Below are positions 1-12,256 of a DNA stretch of 64,000 nt, in pieces. The position numbers and the translations under genes were made by a program. The stretch covers positions 2,790,001 to 2,854,000 of the forward strand of contig JAUKUA010000001.1 in NCBI GenBank assembly GCA_030549175.1, given 5' to 3'. Under the pieces are notes generated by a model. That model was not told where the DNA came from and made no database searches. It was given only the letters and a program-made list of their open reading frames with translations. This DNA is from Lasiosphaeris hirsuta (taxonomy: Eukaryota > Ascomycota > Sordariomycetes > Sordariales > Lasiosphaeriaceae). Positions within the stretch are counted from its first letter, which is position 1, and each line of letters begins with the position of its first letter.

Positions 1-1
1 A

Positions 2-367
2 TTGGCGGCGTACAATACCGAGATCATGACACTGCCACTAGGGAGCATTGAGACAATTGTTGATGACGCGGCGCAGGTTGCCGTGGTGGATTCGAGGGGC
101 CGGATTCGGGCGGACGAGAGGCGGAAGAAGGAGAGGCGCCGGGTGGATAAGGAAGGCACTAGTAAGGCAGTCCGCTTGGCCGGCGAGGAGAGGGACGGGT
201 GCATGCTCGGGCCTGGAGGAGGGCTGAACTGGAGGGCTGTGTGGAACGAGGGGACAGATGCCGTTATGGATATTCCACTCGCGGGGGTGTGTGAGGTCTT
301 GTATGGGGAGGGAAGGGAGTTGGTGAAAGAGGATTTTGAGGGGGATGATAATATTACGTGGGTGTGA
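2..367 (+). CDS. 3' end of an unrecognised gene (partial)
   Basis: An open frame runs from the left edge to a TGA at 365-367, giving at least 121 residues; the true start lies outside the window. Codon choice is GC-leaning and the translated end is acidic and globular-looking (it closes with GDDNITWV), so it reads like a genuine C-terminus rather than chance. A strongly basic patch rich in K and R lies at about residues 33-50. I do not recognise the family and see no membrane segment. It could be the last exon of a longer gene, and its splice start cannot be judged here. Confidence 0.4.
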   Translation: MAAYNTEIMTLPLGSIETIVDDAAQVAVVDSRGRIRADERRKKERRRVDKEGTSKAVRLAGEERDGCMLGPGGGLNWRAVWNEGTDAVMDIPLAGVCEVLYGEGRELVKEDFEGDDNITWV

Positions 368-1041
368 CGAGTGGCCATTTAATGGCACATCCCATTTGGC
401 TCTGTGCGTTGGTAGCGACTCTGAGGAACCGGCGTTGAGATACCCTGCTTTGTATGTTCTGGACGGAGACATTTTCATATCGGAGGCAGCACTGGACGAA
501 ACTGGTATATACCCCATATAGCGCTGCTTTTTGAAAAATGAATGAAAAATTCATATGCAAAACTGAGCTACGTTCTTCATGCACCTCTACTTGGTAAATG
601 GTAAATGAGCTGTGGTTGATGTGGGCATACGAGGCTGCATCACTCAGCTCCACGATGGAATTGAAAGGCGTCACCGGTTGACATGAATTGTTCCACATGC
701 TGTTTTGAAGCTCCACGTAGTTTTCAAGTATAGAGGCAAGTCAGAGGGACTCTAGATCTTGCTGTATAAACGGTCCAACTCGAAGAAAGGAGGGGGGGGG
801 CATTTGGCCTGGTGTACTCGGCGGCATGGAATGTGCCCCACTTTTTGTTGCCCAAGGTGAAGCACGAATGCGCCCGCCCCTTGAATTTGGAGAGCTTCTT
901 TCCGTTGTCCCCAACACGCGGCAAACCGTTCGCTGCAATTTTCTCGGCCTGCGTACCACCAGACACGCACCCACACCACATCATCCCCACGGCGCACATA
1001 TATCAAGCATCTGCTAGCTTGCTGTCGACACCAAATATACC
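368..1041. other. Intergenic: upstream gene 3' flank and ARP4 promoter
   Basis: There is no convincing gene in these 674 bases. The stretch should hold the terminator of the partial gene and the promoter of ARP4. A nine-G run lies at 792-800 and a TA-rich CACATATAT element lies about 45 bases before the ARP4 ATG. Small open frames on both strands look like chance. Confidence 0.6.
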
Positions 1042-2530
1042 ATGGCTCAACAGCAGCCCCTCTCAACGTCGGTGCAGCCCACTGACATCTATGGTGGAGG
1101 TAAGTCTCGTATTTTGAAGCCTCGCTTCTGCTCAAGAGTCCCCCAGCGCGCCTGCCTATGCCTCGCAATTGACCGCCGCTAACCGCTCTTTGCAAACAGA
1201 TGAGGTCTCCGCACTCGTCCTCGACCCCGGCTACATTAGCACGCGCGCCGGCTTTGCGGGGGAAGAGATCCCGAAGCAAGTGATCCCGTCCTTCTACGTA
1301 CACGTCGACGGCCGCGACATCTTTGGAGATGAGGTCCTCATCCCGCGAGAGGGCATGGATGTGCGCAACTACATGAACCGCGACAGCGTCGTCGAGGATT
1401 GGGACGCCGCCACCAAGATCTGGGAGCATTTGCTCATTAAACGATTGCAGCCCGAGCGGCCTACACCACCCTCTAAGAACGGCCTCAACGATGTTGGAGA
1501 CGATGATGTGGCTATGGAGGATGTAGAGGCTGAGGAAAAGCCCCTGACTGAGAACCCCCTACTCATGACTGAGGCACCCTGGAACTCGCCCAAGGCGCGG
1601 GAGAAGGCGATTGAGATCAGCATGGAGAACTGGGGGTGCCCAGCGTTCTGGCTCAGCCGAACACCTGTCCTGGCCGCATTTGCGGCTGGGAAAGCTACGG
1701 CTCTAGTGATAGACGCGGGGGGCGCCAACACAAGCGTCACGGCCATCCACGACGGCATGGTGCTCAAGCGTTCTATCCAAAGATCACCCGTCGGCGGTGT
1801 TTGGCTGAGCAACCAGATTCGCGCTATGCTCAAGGAGAATGACCCCAAGATCGACGTTGTGCCGACATTCATGATCGAAAACAAGAGGCCTGTCGAGGCC
1901 AACGCGCCGGCCGACTTCCGGCTGAGGAACTTCAAATTCCCGATCGCTGACTCTTTCCGCGCGTTCGAGGAGGAGCGCGTGCTCACGGAGTTCAAGGAGT
2001 CGGTAGTAGAGGTGTGGCGTGGCCCGGGCCGGTATCAGGCCCCAGGTAACGAGGACTACGCTAGAGGTCAGCCCGGACGTGTCTTCGAGATGCCCGACGG
2101 CAGCAACCAGATGTGGCGGGAGCAGCGCTACAAGGTGTCGGAGGGGGTTTGGGACGAGACGGCCGCCTACACCACAGGCGCTGGTGAGGAGGGACGTACG
2201 GCCAAGAGCCAGACCATCCTATCGCTCATCCGGGCAGCAATCGAGGGGGTCGACGTTGACCTCCGGCCTAACCTGCTCGGAAATATCGTTGTCACGGGGA
2301 GCACGAGTCTTCTCAATGGGTTCAACGACCGTCTAAACCACGAACTCACGTTGCTCTACCCGGGTATGAAGATCAAGATTCATGCAGCGGGTCTGACTAG
2401 CGAGCGACGCTTTGGTGCGTGGATCGGAGGCAGCATCTTGGCGAGCTTGGGAACCTTCCATCAAATGTGGATCTCAAAGAAGGAGTACGAGGAGAATGGC
2501 GCTGGTATTGTGGAGAAGCGTTGCAAGTAA
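1042..2530 (+). CDS. ARP4: Actin-related protein 4 (Arp4), chromatin-complex subunit
   Basis: Two exons, 1042-1099 and 1200-2530, joined through a GTAAGT donor and a GCAAACAG acceptor, give 462 residues, the usual size for Arp4. The N-terminus (MAQQQPLSTSVQ) leads into the actin fold with DEVSALVLDPGYISTRAGFA, the Arp4 form of the first phosphate-binding loop. The second loop is seen as ALVIDAGGANTSVTAIHDG. An acidic insertion (DDDVAMEDVEAEE) near residues 120-130 and a C-terminal RRFGAWIGGSILASLGTF block match Arp4 rather than conventional actin. By family knowledge Arp4 is a nuclear subunit of the NuA4 acetyltransferase and the INO80 and SWR1 remodellers, where it pairs with actin. The start is the first ATG of exon 1. 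Confidence 0.93.
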
Positions 2531-2812
2531 TCGAAGTGTCTAGGATGACATTGTTTTTCTTGTGCTGGAGGGGTTTTACAAATGGGTAGTGTGGTTTCTA
2601 AGTCGCGACTTTCGTCTGGTGATTGCGTTATGGCGTATGGAGTAAGCAAACGGCTTGTACTCAAGCTAGGAGGGACCTCAAAAGCAAGGGTGGACAGGTA
2701 TCCTACTGAATAGTTGTGGGCGAGATGGTATAAATCAGTTGACAGCAATCATAAGCGATCAGCGTAACTAGACCGATTTCCACCTCGTGTGATTTGATGC
2801 CTCTTAACCAGT

Positions 2813-4534
2813 TTACCACCCCCTCCACCTCGGCCAGACATCAACTACATCATCCTCTCGTCCCTTGTTCCTACTATCCACAATCAAGTACCAGTCAAAC
2901 CCGGCCCCAGCAATGCAGCTATGGTTGGGCCAGATGCGAACTTTGTCTCCAATTTGAAGCGGTACTTCATCCTCTTTCTTTCCTCGCCACGCAAGGATGC
3001 CGTGCTCTTGGCTGGTTTTACCCACCTGCCAGCCGCCATGGATCCTAGGGAAGTCTGGACCGGGAGCTGGGGTGTTCACCTTCCCCCAGGGCATCAGCAC
3101 GCCCCAGCCAGCATAGTCCATACCAGGTACGGCGCCCTTGTCGGTCACGGGCTCTCGACCAAGGGCCAGGGTGCCGGCGGTGACGAGCGCTTCTGTCGTG
3201 CCGTTGGCTCCACGGCCAGGGTAGACTGCGTGTATGGTCAGTGGTCTGAAGGACTTGCTGTTCCAAGTTCCACGGTAGGTATCTGTGTGAAGCTTTCCCC
3301 TAAATCGTACGGCCTCCCAGGAGAAATGACTTACTTGAAGCCACCTCGGCAACGATGCTGATAGCAATATCATCAGAAGTCATCAACGTTGAGTCTCTGG
3401 CGTGTGTTGCTAGCTGTTGTAAGTCCAGCGTTGGGCTGCTCTAGTTAGCGGGAAGTAAAAGTGGTCAACAGTCGGAAGTCCGAGAAAAGGGGACATACTA
3501 AACACCAGCATGCACCTCCAACCCAAAGCCAGCCCCCTGCAGCTCTCCAAAGATGGCCTCCACCTCGCCTGTCGACGCAGAATCTGCTTCAACCCCCTTC
3601 CCAGCGCCCAGGAAAACAGGATGCTGAATCGTTGTCGCAGTCGGCGTCGCGCCAACGGACAACACTAACTTGTGACCCGGGCTCTTCTCCCTCACAAGCC
3701 TCGCCACGGCCCGCAGCTCAGAAAACTCGGCTGCCAGCAGCCGCATGGCCTCCCAGTTCTCGCGAGCCCCGTAGCTCTGCCCCGCGTGGCAGTACACCCC
3801 GTGCAGCACGCAGGTGCCCGCGCGCTCCGCATTCAGCACGGCGTCGATGAGCTCGGCGCAGGCTGAGGAGCCGGACACGACGCCGGCACGGCCGTAGGCG
3901 GCATCAATCTTAAGAAAGACGAGGGGTGGGTGGGATGCCTTGGAGATGGCGGCAACGGAATCGAGCTGGGCCGGGTTATCGAGCATGACGGAGAGGGAGC
4001 CGGCGCCAAGCCGGGAGCTAAATGATGTGAGGCGCGGGACGGCTGAGGGGAAGAGGGGGAAGGCGAGGAGGACCTGTATGTGTATGTGTGTGTGTGTCAG
4101 AGAGGGGTGCAAATACTGTGGGCTGAGGGCTAGGTGAGGGGTTTACGTTGACGACTCGGCCCTTGGATTGGTATTCCTTGAGGAGGGGGAAGACGTTTTC
4201 GGCTTCGAGGACTGTTGAGGTCATCAGAGAGATGGGTGTCGTCCGCTCATGGCCAACTTGCAGCCGGGTAAGCTCGGTGGTCTAGGAGCATCGTCTTAGC
4301 AAGCTATTCATCGGTGCTTCGTTGAGAGGAGCGGACCTTGTGAGTCTTGATATGAGCCCGCCACAATAATCCGAGCCTCTCAGTTGCGTCGAGCATTTGC
4401 TCGCAGTTGATCTCGAGCTTGGCCAAGTCCAGGACGGCAGAGGGAGTTGGGACATTGTGCAGTGTCTGGCCTACAAACCTTGCCCTGAGCTGCTCCTTAA
4501 GGTTGGGGATAGCACTTGCTGAATTGAGAGCCAT
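2813..4534 (-). CDS. PLP-dependent D-serine dehydratase-like enzyme (fold type III)
   Basis: Five exons on the minus strand: 4534-4337, 4281-4147, 4073-3499, 3438-3335 and 3282-2813, giving 493 residues. The N-terminus carries WRAHIKTHK (Lys63 or Lys66, the likely PLP Schiff-base lysine), followed by TRLQVG, as in Dsd1-type D-serine dehydratases with an alanine-racemase-like barrel. Near the end, PNHSC (His458, Cys460) matches the zinc pair of eukaryotic D-serine dehydratases. The expected reaction is D-serine to pyruvate and ammonia in the cytosol; related D-threonine aldolases share the fold, so substrate is inferred. Exon 1 ends at an atypical GTCCGC donor, but the intron has a good GCTAAG branch site and the frame closes. 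Intron 2 contains a TG-repeat. The gene is divergent from TAF1. Confidence 0.85.
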
Positions 4535-5398
4535 GATGTCTAATGGATTGGAGGTTCACGCAAATACTGGGACGATGTAGCTTTGGTGGCTTATCACAAA
4601 CAGTTGCAAGACGGCCGGGTTCGGCACTGGCAATAAGGAGTTGAATGCCACGATGCATCAGTGCTAGATCAAGTCCTCATTAGGGGGGTGGCAAGGTCAT
4701 CAATAAGCACGGCCCACCATGACCCACGAGTAGCTCTTGACATGAGACAGGATGGATTGCGGATTGCGGGAGCACTGTGAGCGTTTGAGACCGTGGGCAT
4801 CAGAGACGTAAGATGTTAGCCCTGTTCTCTGGTGGGAAGAATTGTTCCTTGCATACCTACCTCACCAAGGTTGGTGGTGCCTTAATGTTTAGCCATTTAC
4901 AAGGTCATTACAATAGCGACAGGTAAGGGAAAAGATAAATTTGAATAATTCTCTTTTTCCCAGTGCCCTCCTACAGCTCCATCTCCAGAGAAACCACTTC
5001 GGCACCTCCAGAAAAATTACTGGTCTCCAGTTCCTAACGAGGGGAGCACACTTGGCTTGCGCACGTGTCACAACGCCCCACCTGACTGCGCGTAGACCGC
5101 GCTGGAAAGCCGATCCTTGCCAAGCCAGCGCTCTCCAAGCTGCCTCTCAGATCCAAGAGTGCCCTGGGCACAGAAACCACGATCCATCCAACTCCCCGCC
5201 GCCGCCTGGATTTCTTCCAACGGCACGACACCTTCATAATCTGTACCGAAGAAGAAAAAAACCCCCCACCGAAATCGAAATCGAAATTAAGGCTAGCCAG
5301 CCGACCCAGCAAAAATCCGCGCCAGCGTATGATGATCTGACGCCGCACGCAGCGCAACCGTCGAGAGGAGCTCGAGCGGTAATCGCGAACTTGACAAG
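4535..5398. promoter_or_regulatory. Divergent promoter region, DSD-like gene / TAF1
   Basis: These 864 bases separate the starts of the D-serine dehydratase-like gene (-) and TAF1 (+), so they should contain both promoters and leaders. The half next to TAF1 is rich in C and A, as expected of a leader. I see no additional gene. Confidence 0.55.
5329..5340 (+). promoter_or_regulatory. Minimal upstream ORF before TAF1 (Met-Met-Ile-stop)
   Basis: ATGATGATCTGA begins 70 bases before the TAF1 start and ends 58 bases before it. If transcription starts upstream of 5329, scanning ribosomes would meet these two ATGs first and could reinitiate at TAF1. The transcription start is unknown, so the role is inference. 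Confidence 0.3.
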
Positions 5399-8300
5399 AT
5401 GGCCGACGACAACAATGAACTCGATTTCGGCGCTCTCACCGAAGAGGGCTGGCGCGAGCAGGAGGCGCGCGATGAGGCAGCCATTCGCCAACTGGATAGC
5501 ATGATGGGACAGGAGGGCGGCGGGATCGGCGATTTGATGGGAGAGGTCATCGACCAGCGGGGAAAGGCAGACGATGCCATCGATTTTGAGGACATCGACT
5601 TGAGTGACGAGGATGACCTACCCGACGAGGAACCGAGTGCAACGGGCGCCGCTGGCGATGTCCCAGGTCTGACCGATGATGGTGGAACTAGTAACGACAC
5701 CGACGATCTATTTGGAGGAGACCCTCCATCGTCACCTATGGACACCGCCCGCGACGGTCTTCGCTCATCCCCCCACCCTCTCGACGCCGATGCCGACGAC
5801 GTGATTCACTTGGGTCCTCCTGGCGCCGACTCGGTGGAAGACCTCCGGAATCTTAATTTCGACAATGACATGCCCGACCAGACCAATCAGGACCCCAGTA
5901 TACCCCCTCCGCCCACGAACGACGAGGAAATCCTTAAGCAGGCCTACCCTAGTTTCAAGAAAGACGGCCTCTTGTACTGGAATGATCTCTTTCGCCCGAA
6001 GCAGGCGACATGGATTTCGAAAAGACCGGCAAAGCTGCCCAAGCCCTTGATCCCAACAAAACTTAGCCTGGAACTAGAGGCCGACCAAGAGAAGCTCTTT
6101 CGAATTCCCGGACCCGCGGCATCTTCAAAGTACCAGCGCATCAGGGAGGCTGAGGCCCGCGGTCTTTTCCGCCTAGAGGAGCCCGAGCCCCTAGAACAGG
6201 CCGATCTAGAGGCATTCAACGTGGATGATGAGGAGTCGGATACCGAGCTGACTGGCGGGTATACTCTGAGGGATATTGCCACTATCTGTGACGACTGGGA
6301 TGGCATGGTCTCTCTTGGTGATGCTCTGGGTGATTCCGCCGCGAATGTCGAGCCAAAACCCGATAACAGATTCATTAAGGGTGAACCTGACGAGGACGGA
6401 GAGTTTGACGATAACTTCTGGGAAGAGCCTGCCGCAAAGAGGAGACGGATCGAGATACCTAAAGGACTTCCTCACATTCCTCGATTCACAGCGCCAGACT
6501 TTGACAACTTTGTTGAGGCCACCGCCAAGCTTGGCAAGCGTGTCATCCTTGATATGAATGACCCCTACCTTCTCATTGACGACGTTGAATCTGAGCGCGC
6601 CGCAAAACGTCGGAAGATACAACATAAGACCGTACGCATGGCCAATGGGAAACTGGGGCGTGAGCTGACACAGCGGTTCAACTTCTCCTCGGATGCCGCA
6701 TACGATGCCTTGAAGGAGAATAACCAGAACAGAGTTCGTGCGACGCTGGCAACCATACCAGTCGAACACAGCATGACGGCGCAGCGGCTGGCATGGCCCT
6801 ATTACCGAGTGAAACTCTCTGCGAGTGATCCCCACAGCTACCATCGACCTCAGCTTCACCTCCGCAGGGACGGTGGCCAGCAGATCAGATTTGCGAAGCC
6901 CAACATTGTTAAGCGCAAAGTCTTCAAAAATAAGAGAGTCTGGGAGATATTCAAGCAGTCGCAAGACCTCACCCTCAACGATAGCTCGACTGCAGTGCTC
7001 TTTGAGTACTGCGAAGAGATTCCCACCGTCCTTTCCAACTTCGGCATGGGCCAGAAAATCATCAACTATTACCGCCGTACCAAAGGCGCTGATGTCCGAC
7101 CCGAGAAACGGGAGCTCGGTGAATCGTGTATCCTTATGCCCGAGGACCGTTCTCCGTTTGCCATATTCGGCCACGTGCATCCTGGAGAGGTTGTACCCAC
7201 CCTTCACAATGCCATGTTCCGCGCCCCCATCTTCAAGCACACGCCGCGAGGCACGGATTTCCTCATCGGCCGCAGCAGCACCGGCCAGGGGGGCTCGACG
7301 TGGTATCTCCGCAACATTGACCATCTCTACGTGGTTGGGCAGACCCTCCCGTCGATGGAGGTGCCCGGGCCTCATTCAAGGCGCGTGACGAACATCGCCA
7401 AAAATCGACTCAAGATGGTGTCGTATCGACTTCTACGCCGAAGCGAGCACGTTACCTTGCATGACATCACGCAGCATGTTGCCGAGTCGAACGAGTCTCA
7501 AAACCGGCAGAAACTCAAGGAATTTTTGCGCTTCCGCAAGGATACAAAAGACTGGGCTCTTCCCGAGGGAGAGGAAATGATGGATGAAACAAATATTAGA
7601 GCCCTGGTCAGGCCTGAGGAGGTTTGTCTCCTGGATGCAATGCAAGTCGGCGCTCATGAGCTTGAGAATGGTGGCTACGAGATCAATGATGGCGAGAAGG
7701 ACGACGGTGCGGCAGAGGCACCCGATGAGCTTCAGCCGGATGCCCTAGCTAGTAAGATGGCACCATGGAGAACTACCAAGGCTTTTATCGACGCTAGTCA
7801 CGGAAAAGCCATGCTTGCTGTCCATGGCGCTGGTGATCCAACAGGCAAGGGTTTGGGGATCAGTTTCCTTCGAACTTCGATGAAAGGCGGCTATCTTGAA
7901 CAGTTACATGGCCCACTAGCAACCTCGGCGGACGCCATAGAGAGGCAACGCAAGGCGAACGGTGGGCACATGTACAACGTCAAGAACCAAGACACACTCT
8001 ACACGGAGGCGATTACAGACATCTGGAATCGGCAACGGGACAGCCTGCAAGATTCACAAGAGCACGACGATGACGATGTTCTCGCCCAGGAAGACGAGGA
8101 CGATCGTTTCAACGTCCAGAGTCAAGCCGCAGCAACACCGGCTGTACCCGACGGCATGAGCCAAGTGAGCCAGAGTGCGGCCAGCGCCTTGAACCGCAAG
8201 AAGTTGAAAATCACCAGGGAAGTGAAGCGGGAAAATGGCGAGGTCCATACCGTGACGGAGGTAGTCCATGACCCCGTTGTTATTGCCCAGTATGTCAAGA

Positions 8301-9126
8301 AGCGGCGGCAGCAGGATCTTGAGAAGATCGAGTAAGTTATCCCAGGGTTGAAATGCTTCGACCGAACGGGTAGTCTAATCTAGACACGCAGCATCTACAC
8401 GGCCCAGCTCACTGGTAATCGGGAGAGGGACGAGTTGATTCTCGAGATGTAAGTTCACCCTAGCTCTTTGGGCCAGTTTTGCACCAGAATGCTGACTTGT
8501 GTTACAGGGCCCGTAAGGAGCAGGAGCGTCTTGAAAAGAACAAAGAGCGTAGAAAGAAGCGCGAGAAACAAAAAAAGCTTCAGCAAAAGATCACCGGCAG
8601 CGTCGGCGGTCTTCCTGGCATCGACGAGGGCTCCCCGGAACCGACAACCGAAAAAGTCACAGGCACGACGCGCAAGTGCGCAAACTGTGGTCAAATTGGC
8701 CACATCAAAACCAACAAAAAGTAGGCCCAATCTCTTTCCAATGAATCCCATGACCCCAGCTTGTGCGAACATGAAGACTTTGACCGGATGGACCGAGGTA
8801 TCGAACTCATTTTCGTCTGCCGTTCTCAACCTCGTCCATTGTGATTATGTCTGACAGTTCTCTGCGCTATGCGAGGGGTAGGACGTCATCCGATATGGCT
8901 CATGTCTCGTGGATATGAGCCAGAATGCCGAGCCATCTCTCCTTCCATCTCCTCTGTAATGCCATGAAAAAGAAAGTATTTTCTTGGCATTCTTGCTAAC
9001 AAATTATTTTCAAGACTGTGCCCACTACTGAACGGCTCGATGCCACGCGACCAGAACCAAGACGAACTTGCCAGCCTGGGCTCCATCAACGCGCCTGTTG
9101 CCGCGAGCTTCGTCAGCACTGGTTAA
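5399..9126 (+). CDS. TAF1: TFIID subunit TAF1 (TAFII250-type)
   Basis: Four exons, 5399-8331, 8392-8448, 8508-8720 and 9015-9126, give 1104 residues. The acidic N-terminus (NNELDFGALTEEGWREQE) fits the TAF1 N-terminal region that binds TBP. Residues about 480-830 form the conserved TAF1 core (DUF3591), recognisable from GHVHPGEVVPTLHNAMFRAP and FLIGRSSTGQGG. A basic coiled stretch (ARKEQERLEKNKERRKKREK) follows, then a zinc knuckle RKCANCGQIGHIKTNKK-LCP whose last cysteine is in exon 4. No bromodomain is present, as in yeast TAF1. The 3' splice was chosen because joining 8720 to 9015 completes the knuckle, whereas reading on stops at 8722. It acts in the nucleus as the scaffold of TFIID. Confidence 0.92.
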
Positions 9127-9260
9127 GGTTGGGGGTTTTTGCGTTGGCGGTGTGTGATACTGTATCTAAGGGTTAGAAGATTTGTGACTGGCAGGAGTGA
9201 CAAGAGTGAGACGAAATATTCTATCGTGTTTCAAGTTTAGCGAGAAGGTATATACCTGGG

Positions 9261-9306
9261 CAGGGCAGGCAAGCAGGCAAGCAGGCACGCAGGCACGCAG
9301 GCACGC
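9261..9306. repeat. Short minisatellite, 8-nt unit
   Basis: A head-to-tail array of variants of an 8-base unit (AAGCAGGC, then ACGCAGGC) with about five copies lies 135 bases downstream of the TAF1 stop. The unit change from AAGC to ACGC halfway suggests local duplication of variants. Confidence 0.75.
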
Positions 9307-11689
9307 TAAGCAAGTATCGTTTACCCTCCGAGGAACCCGATCAGACGATTCCATCGGGAATGGCCCGATTAACGATATTGCAACAATTAAAGCATATGGG
9401 TATATGTACACTGGGGTATAGGCTCTCGGGCCTCAGGCACCGCCGTCGCCGCGGCAAGCGCCTTTGCCGCCACAACGTGGGATGAAGAAAAGGGAGCAGA
9501 AGTAAGGACGAGAAGTGGTATAGAGGCGCATGGGTCAAGGGTAAGGGCGGATGGGTTTATTTGGACTGACGGGATGTCACCCACCCTTAATGCAAGTCGG
9601 GAGTCGGAGCAGAAGGGAAGGGAGGAACCAAACCAGTTCCCAGCGTGTATTTGTATTATACGATGCTTCAGGGTGTCAAACCACTGCTCCGTTTACAGGA
9701 TTGTGGATGTTTTCCTTTTTTGTCTGCATTAGCAAGGGATGGGATGGATGGATGGCATTACAAGGCGTTTTCTGGAGAGCCTCCACAGGATGGCATAAAA
9801 GCAATCAGGCAGACATGCAAGTAGCAGGCACTCAGGTATGGTGTCATGAATACCAGGGTTTTGGTATGGCTACGACGCCTTTTGTACCGATTCTACTCTG
9901 AAATGATTTGGGTCGACATACAACAACAGCAACACACAGTGGGGTTAGTCAGGCTAGGGGTAGAACCAACAGCCAAGAGACAACATCACAGAGAGAGAGA
10001 AGAGCCATGGAAGGTGGTAAGTGTTGCCCAGGCATTTTAGATTGATGCCAAATTTGGAATCTGGAGGCCAGTAAGCGAACCTGGTGGTTGTCGTCTCGGC
10101 GTATGACGGGTACCTACATACCTTGGGTGAGCTGGTCGTCTGGCCCGGTCTTGCTTGATCTTGGTTCCTCAAATTCAGCCTTTATACGGTGCTTACCTAC
10201 CCAGCTTACCTACCGAGCTTACCTGGTTGCTTCCGCTACGCAAGTGGATGGATGGTGATTGCACGGCCAGGAACCAGGCAGAGACGCAGAGGAGGGATAA
10301 ACGCCGAAGGGAGTTGGATAATTGGAACGGTGAACGTGGGGGGGAAAGGGTAGCTTTCACGTGGACATTTTCAACTGCCTTAGCTGGCTTGAGGGACGTT
10401 GCTTATTGCACGGTTCTCGCTGAGGGCCAGGTCAGCTTTACGTGGCTGTAGGACCATGGTGAGAAGTAGCTCTCTCGTCGCAAAGGGCCAACTGGAAGGT
10501 TTAATCATGCGGGTGTGATGAGGGGAGCGGGAGCGGGGCTCTGGTTGCTGGTCTCTCCTCGAGTTGTGTCGTTCGGCATCGTTGGCAAGCTCGTTGGAGG
10601 CTAGTGAGGGGCCAGGATCAGCACTGCCAACAAGATTTTGCCATAGTCATCCACTGTACGGTACTTTTTCTTTCTATTCGGCCTTGCGTATGGGCAGGTA
10701 TGTTGGCCCAGCGTGGTGCAAGCCCCTGGCCACCTGTCCATTGTTGTTTATTTCGATGTCTCCCAGTCACATGTGCTGGGCAAGTGCTGGGCAACCGCTG
10801 GACGGTATTGACCGGACGGTATTGATCGGACGGCCGACCACCGACCAGTACAACTTACCGCACAGAAGGAGGATTGCGCTCTGCGCCTTGCGGGAGGCGA
10901 GCCTGCCGGCCGGGAACTTGAAACAACCATCTGGGCAGGTCTGACTGCAGCAGGATCCCCGCTACGCCCTCCACCGACAAATCGGATAGAGTGGGTGCCG
11001 TACTGTTGTTGGGCAGTGCCTAGAATCTTGGGAGACGCATTGCTGCGTTTGAGAAGGGCCAAGCAAAATTGAAGAATCTCAAATTGACACCGAAAGTATA
11101 GATCGGACGAGTTGAGAGGCGTGGCGTCCCCGCGTCCGGCCCTTCGCTTCAAACTGCAACATATGCACGAGTTCTAGAGAGACGAATATGGACTCGGTAA
11201 TGCCCCTCAGCGGCGGCGCATTGAGGTGCTTACGGTAGTTGGCATGGAGAGAAGCAAACCAAACACCTCGAAGCCTTGTGTCTCGTTCGACCACAGCAGC
11301 GATGATGGTGATGGTGGATGCTGCATGCATGGAGATCTCGGGAGATGGGTCTATGATGCATGTTTTGTTTCTAAGTTTATCGTTGCGCGACCAACACGCG
11401 GCCTGCATCGACATGGCAGGGTGTGGGCATGATGCGGTACCTTGCTTAACCGCCGCGCCTGTGGGGAGAGGGTGTTGTGATTTGGAGGCCAAAGGAAAAG
11501 CAGGAACTGGTGTGTCTTGGTCTCTGCCCTACGGACCCACACAGACAGGGATGAAACTTCGGTATCGATTCTCTCCATTTGATATTTGATCCCGAGATGC
11601 TGGGTAGGTGCTACTGAGTAGGCCAGCGCGTGGTGCACTGTTCTTTCTTTGGCCACTGCCCTGTCCTTGCAAGCCCTTGCCCTGCCCTC

Positions 11690-11715
11690 GGCATCGGCAT
11701 CGGCATCGGCATCGA
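11690..11715. repeat. CGGCAT hexanucleotide repeat
   Basis: Four tandem copies of the hexamer CGGCAT lie in the gene-free region, followed by a short GAC repeat. No coding frame uses it. Confidence 0.75.
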
Positions 11716-12230
11716 CGACGACAGCCCGCCAGAAGTGAGAAGTGAGGGAGCATCAGCCCCATGCAGATCTACCCCGTCAACCGTAGTTCACTACTGAGTC
11801 GGTCGTCCATCTTACACCTCCTTTCCTGGGGAAGCGTGTGAGCAGATGCGATTGTAATTGGGAGACTAGACGCAACCCAACGGTGCCGCAGTCTCAGAGT
11901 CTCGAAATAGCTGACACACACAGTCACATACACTCCACCATCAAGATGGCTGTCCTGCTGGAACCGACCAGGGTGAGCGCGGCTATCAGCACGCGTGTCT
12001 TGGGAGGGTCAAGACTAGTCGCCAACACCACAACAAACCCGCCAAGACTGATTTAGCGAAAGTCGGTGAATGGTTGGAGAGGCGGGCAATCTGGAGATGG
12101 AGCTTGAGTTGCGGATGTTGGCTTGGTGGTTCAGCGCTAATGCCTGACTTGTACATGGTAGCCGTCCGTGGTAATCGTCGAAGTGCGTCGTTAGACTCAT
12201 CACATATCACGGTGGGTTGCGTTGCGGGTT

Positions 12231-12256
12231 GCTGTTGCTGCTGCTGCTGCTGCTGG
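12231..12256. repeat. CTG trinucleotide repeat
   Basis: A run of CTG triplets with one TTG interruption lies in the gene-free region. It produces a spurious poly-leucine open frame on the plus strand, which I do not treat as a signal peptide because nothing downstream resembles a protein. Confidence 0.8.

Noticed and set aside
6206..7375. 389-codon open frame antisense to TAF1
   Set aside because: It is a shadow of the strongly supported TAF1 core; no domain is seen in its translation.
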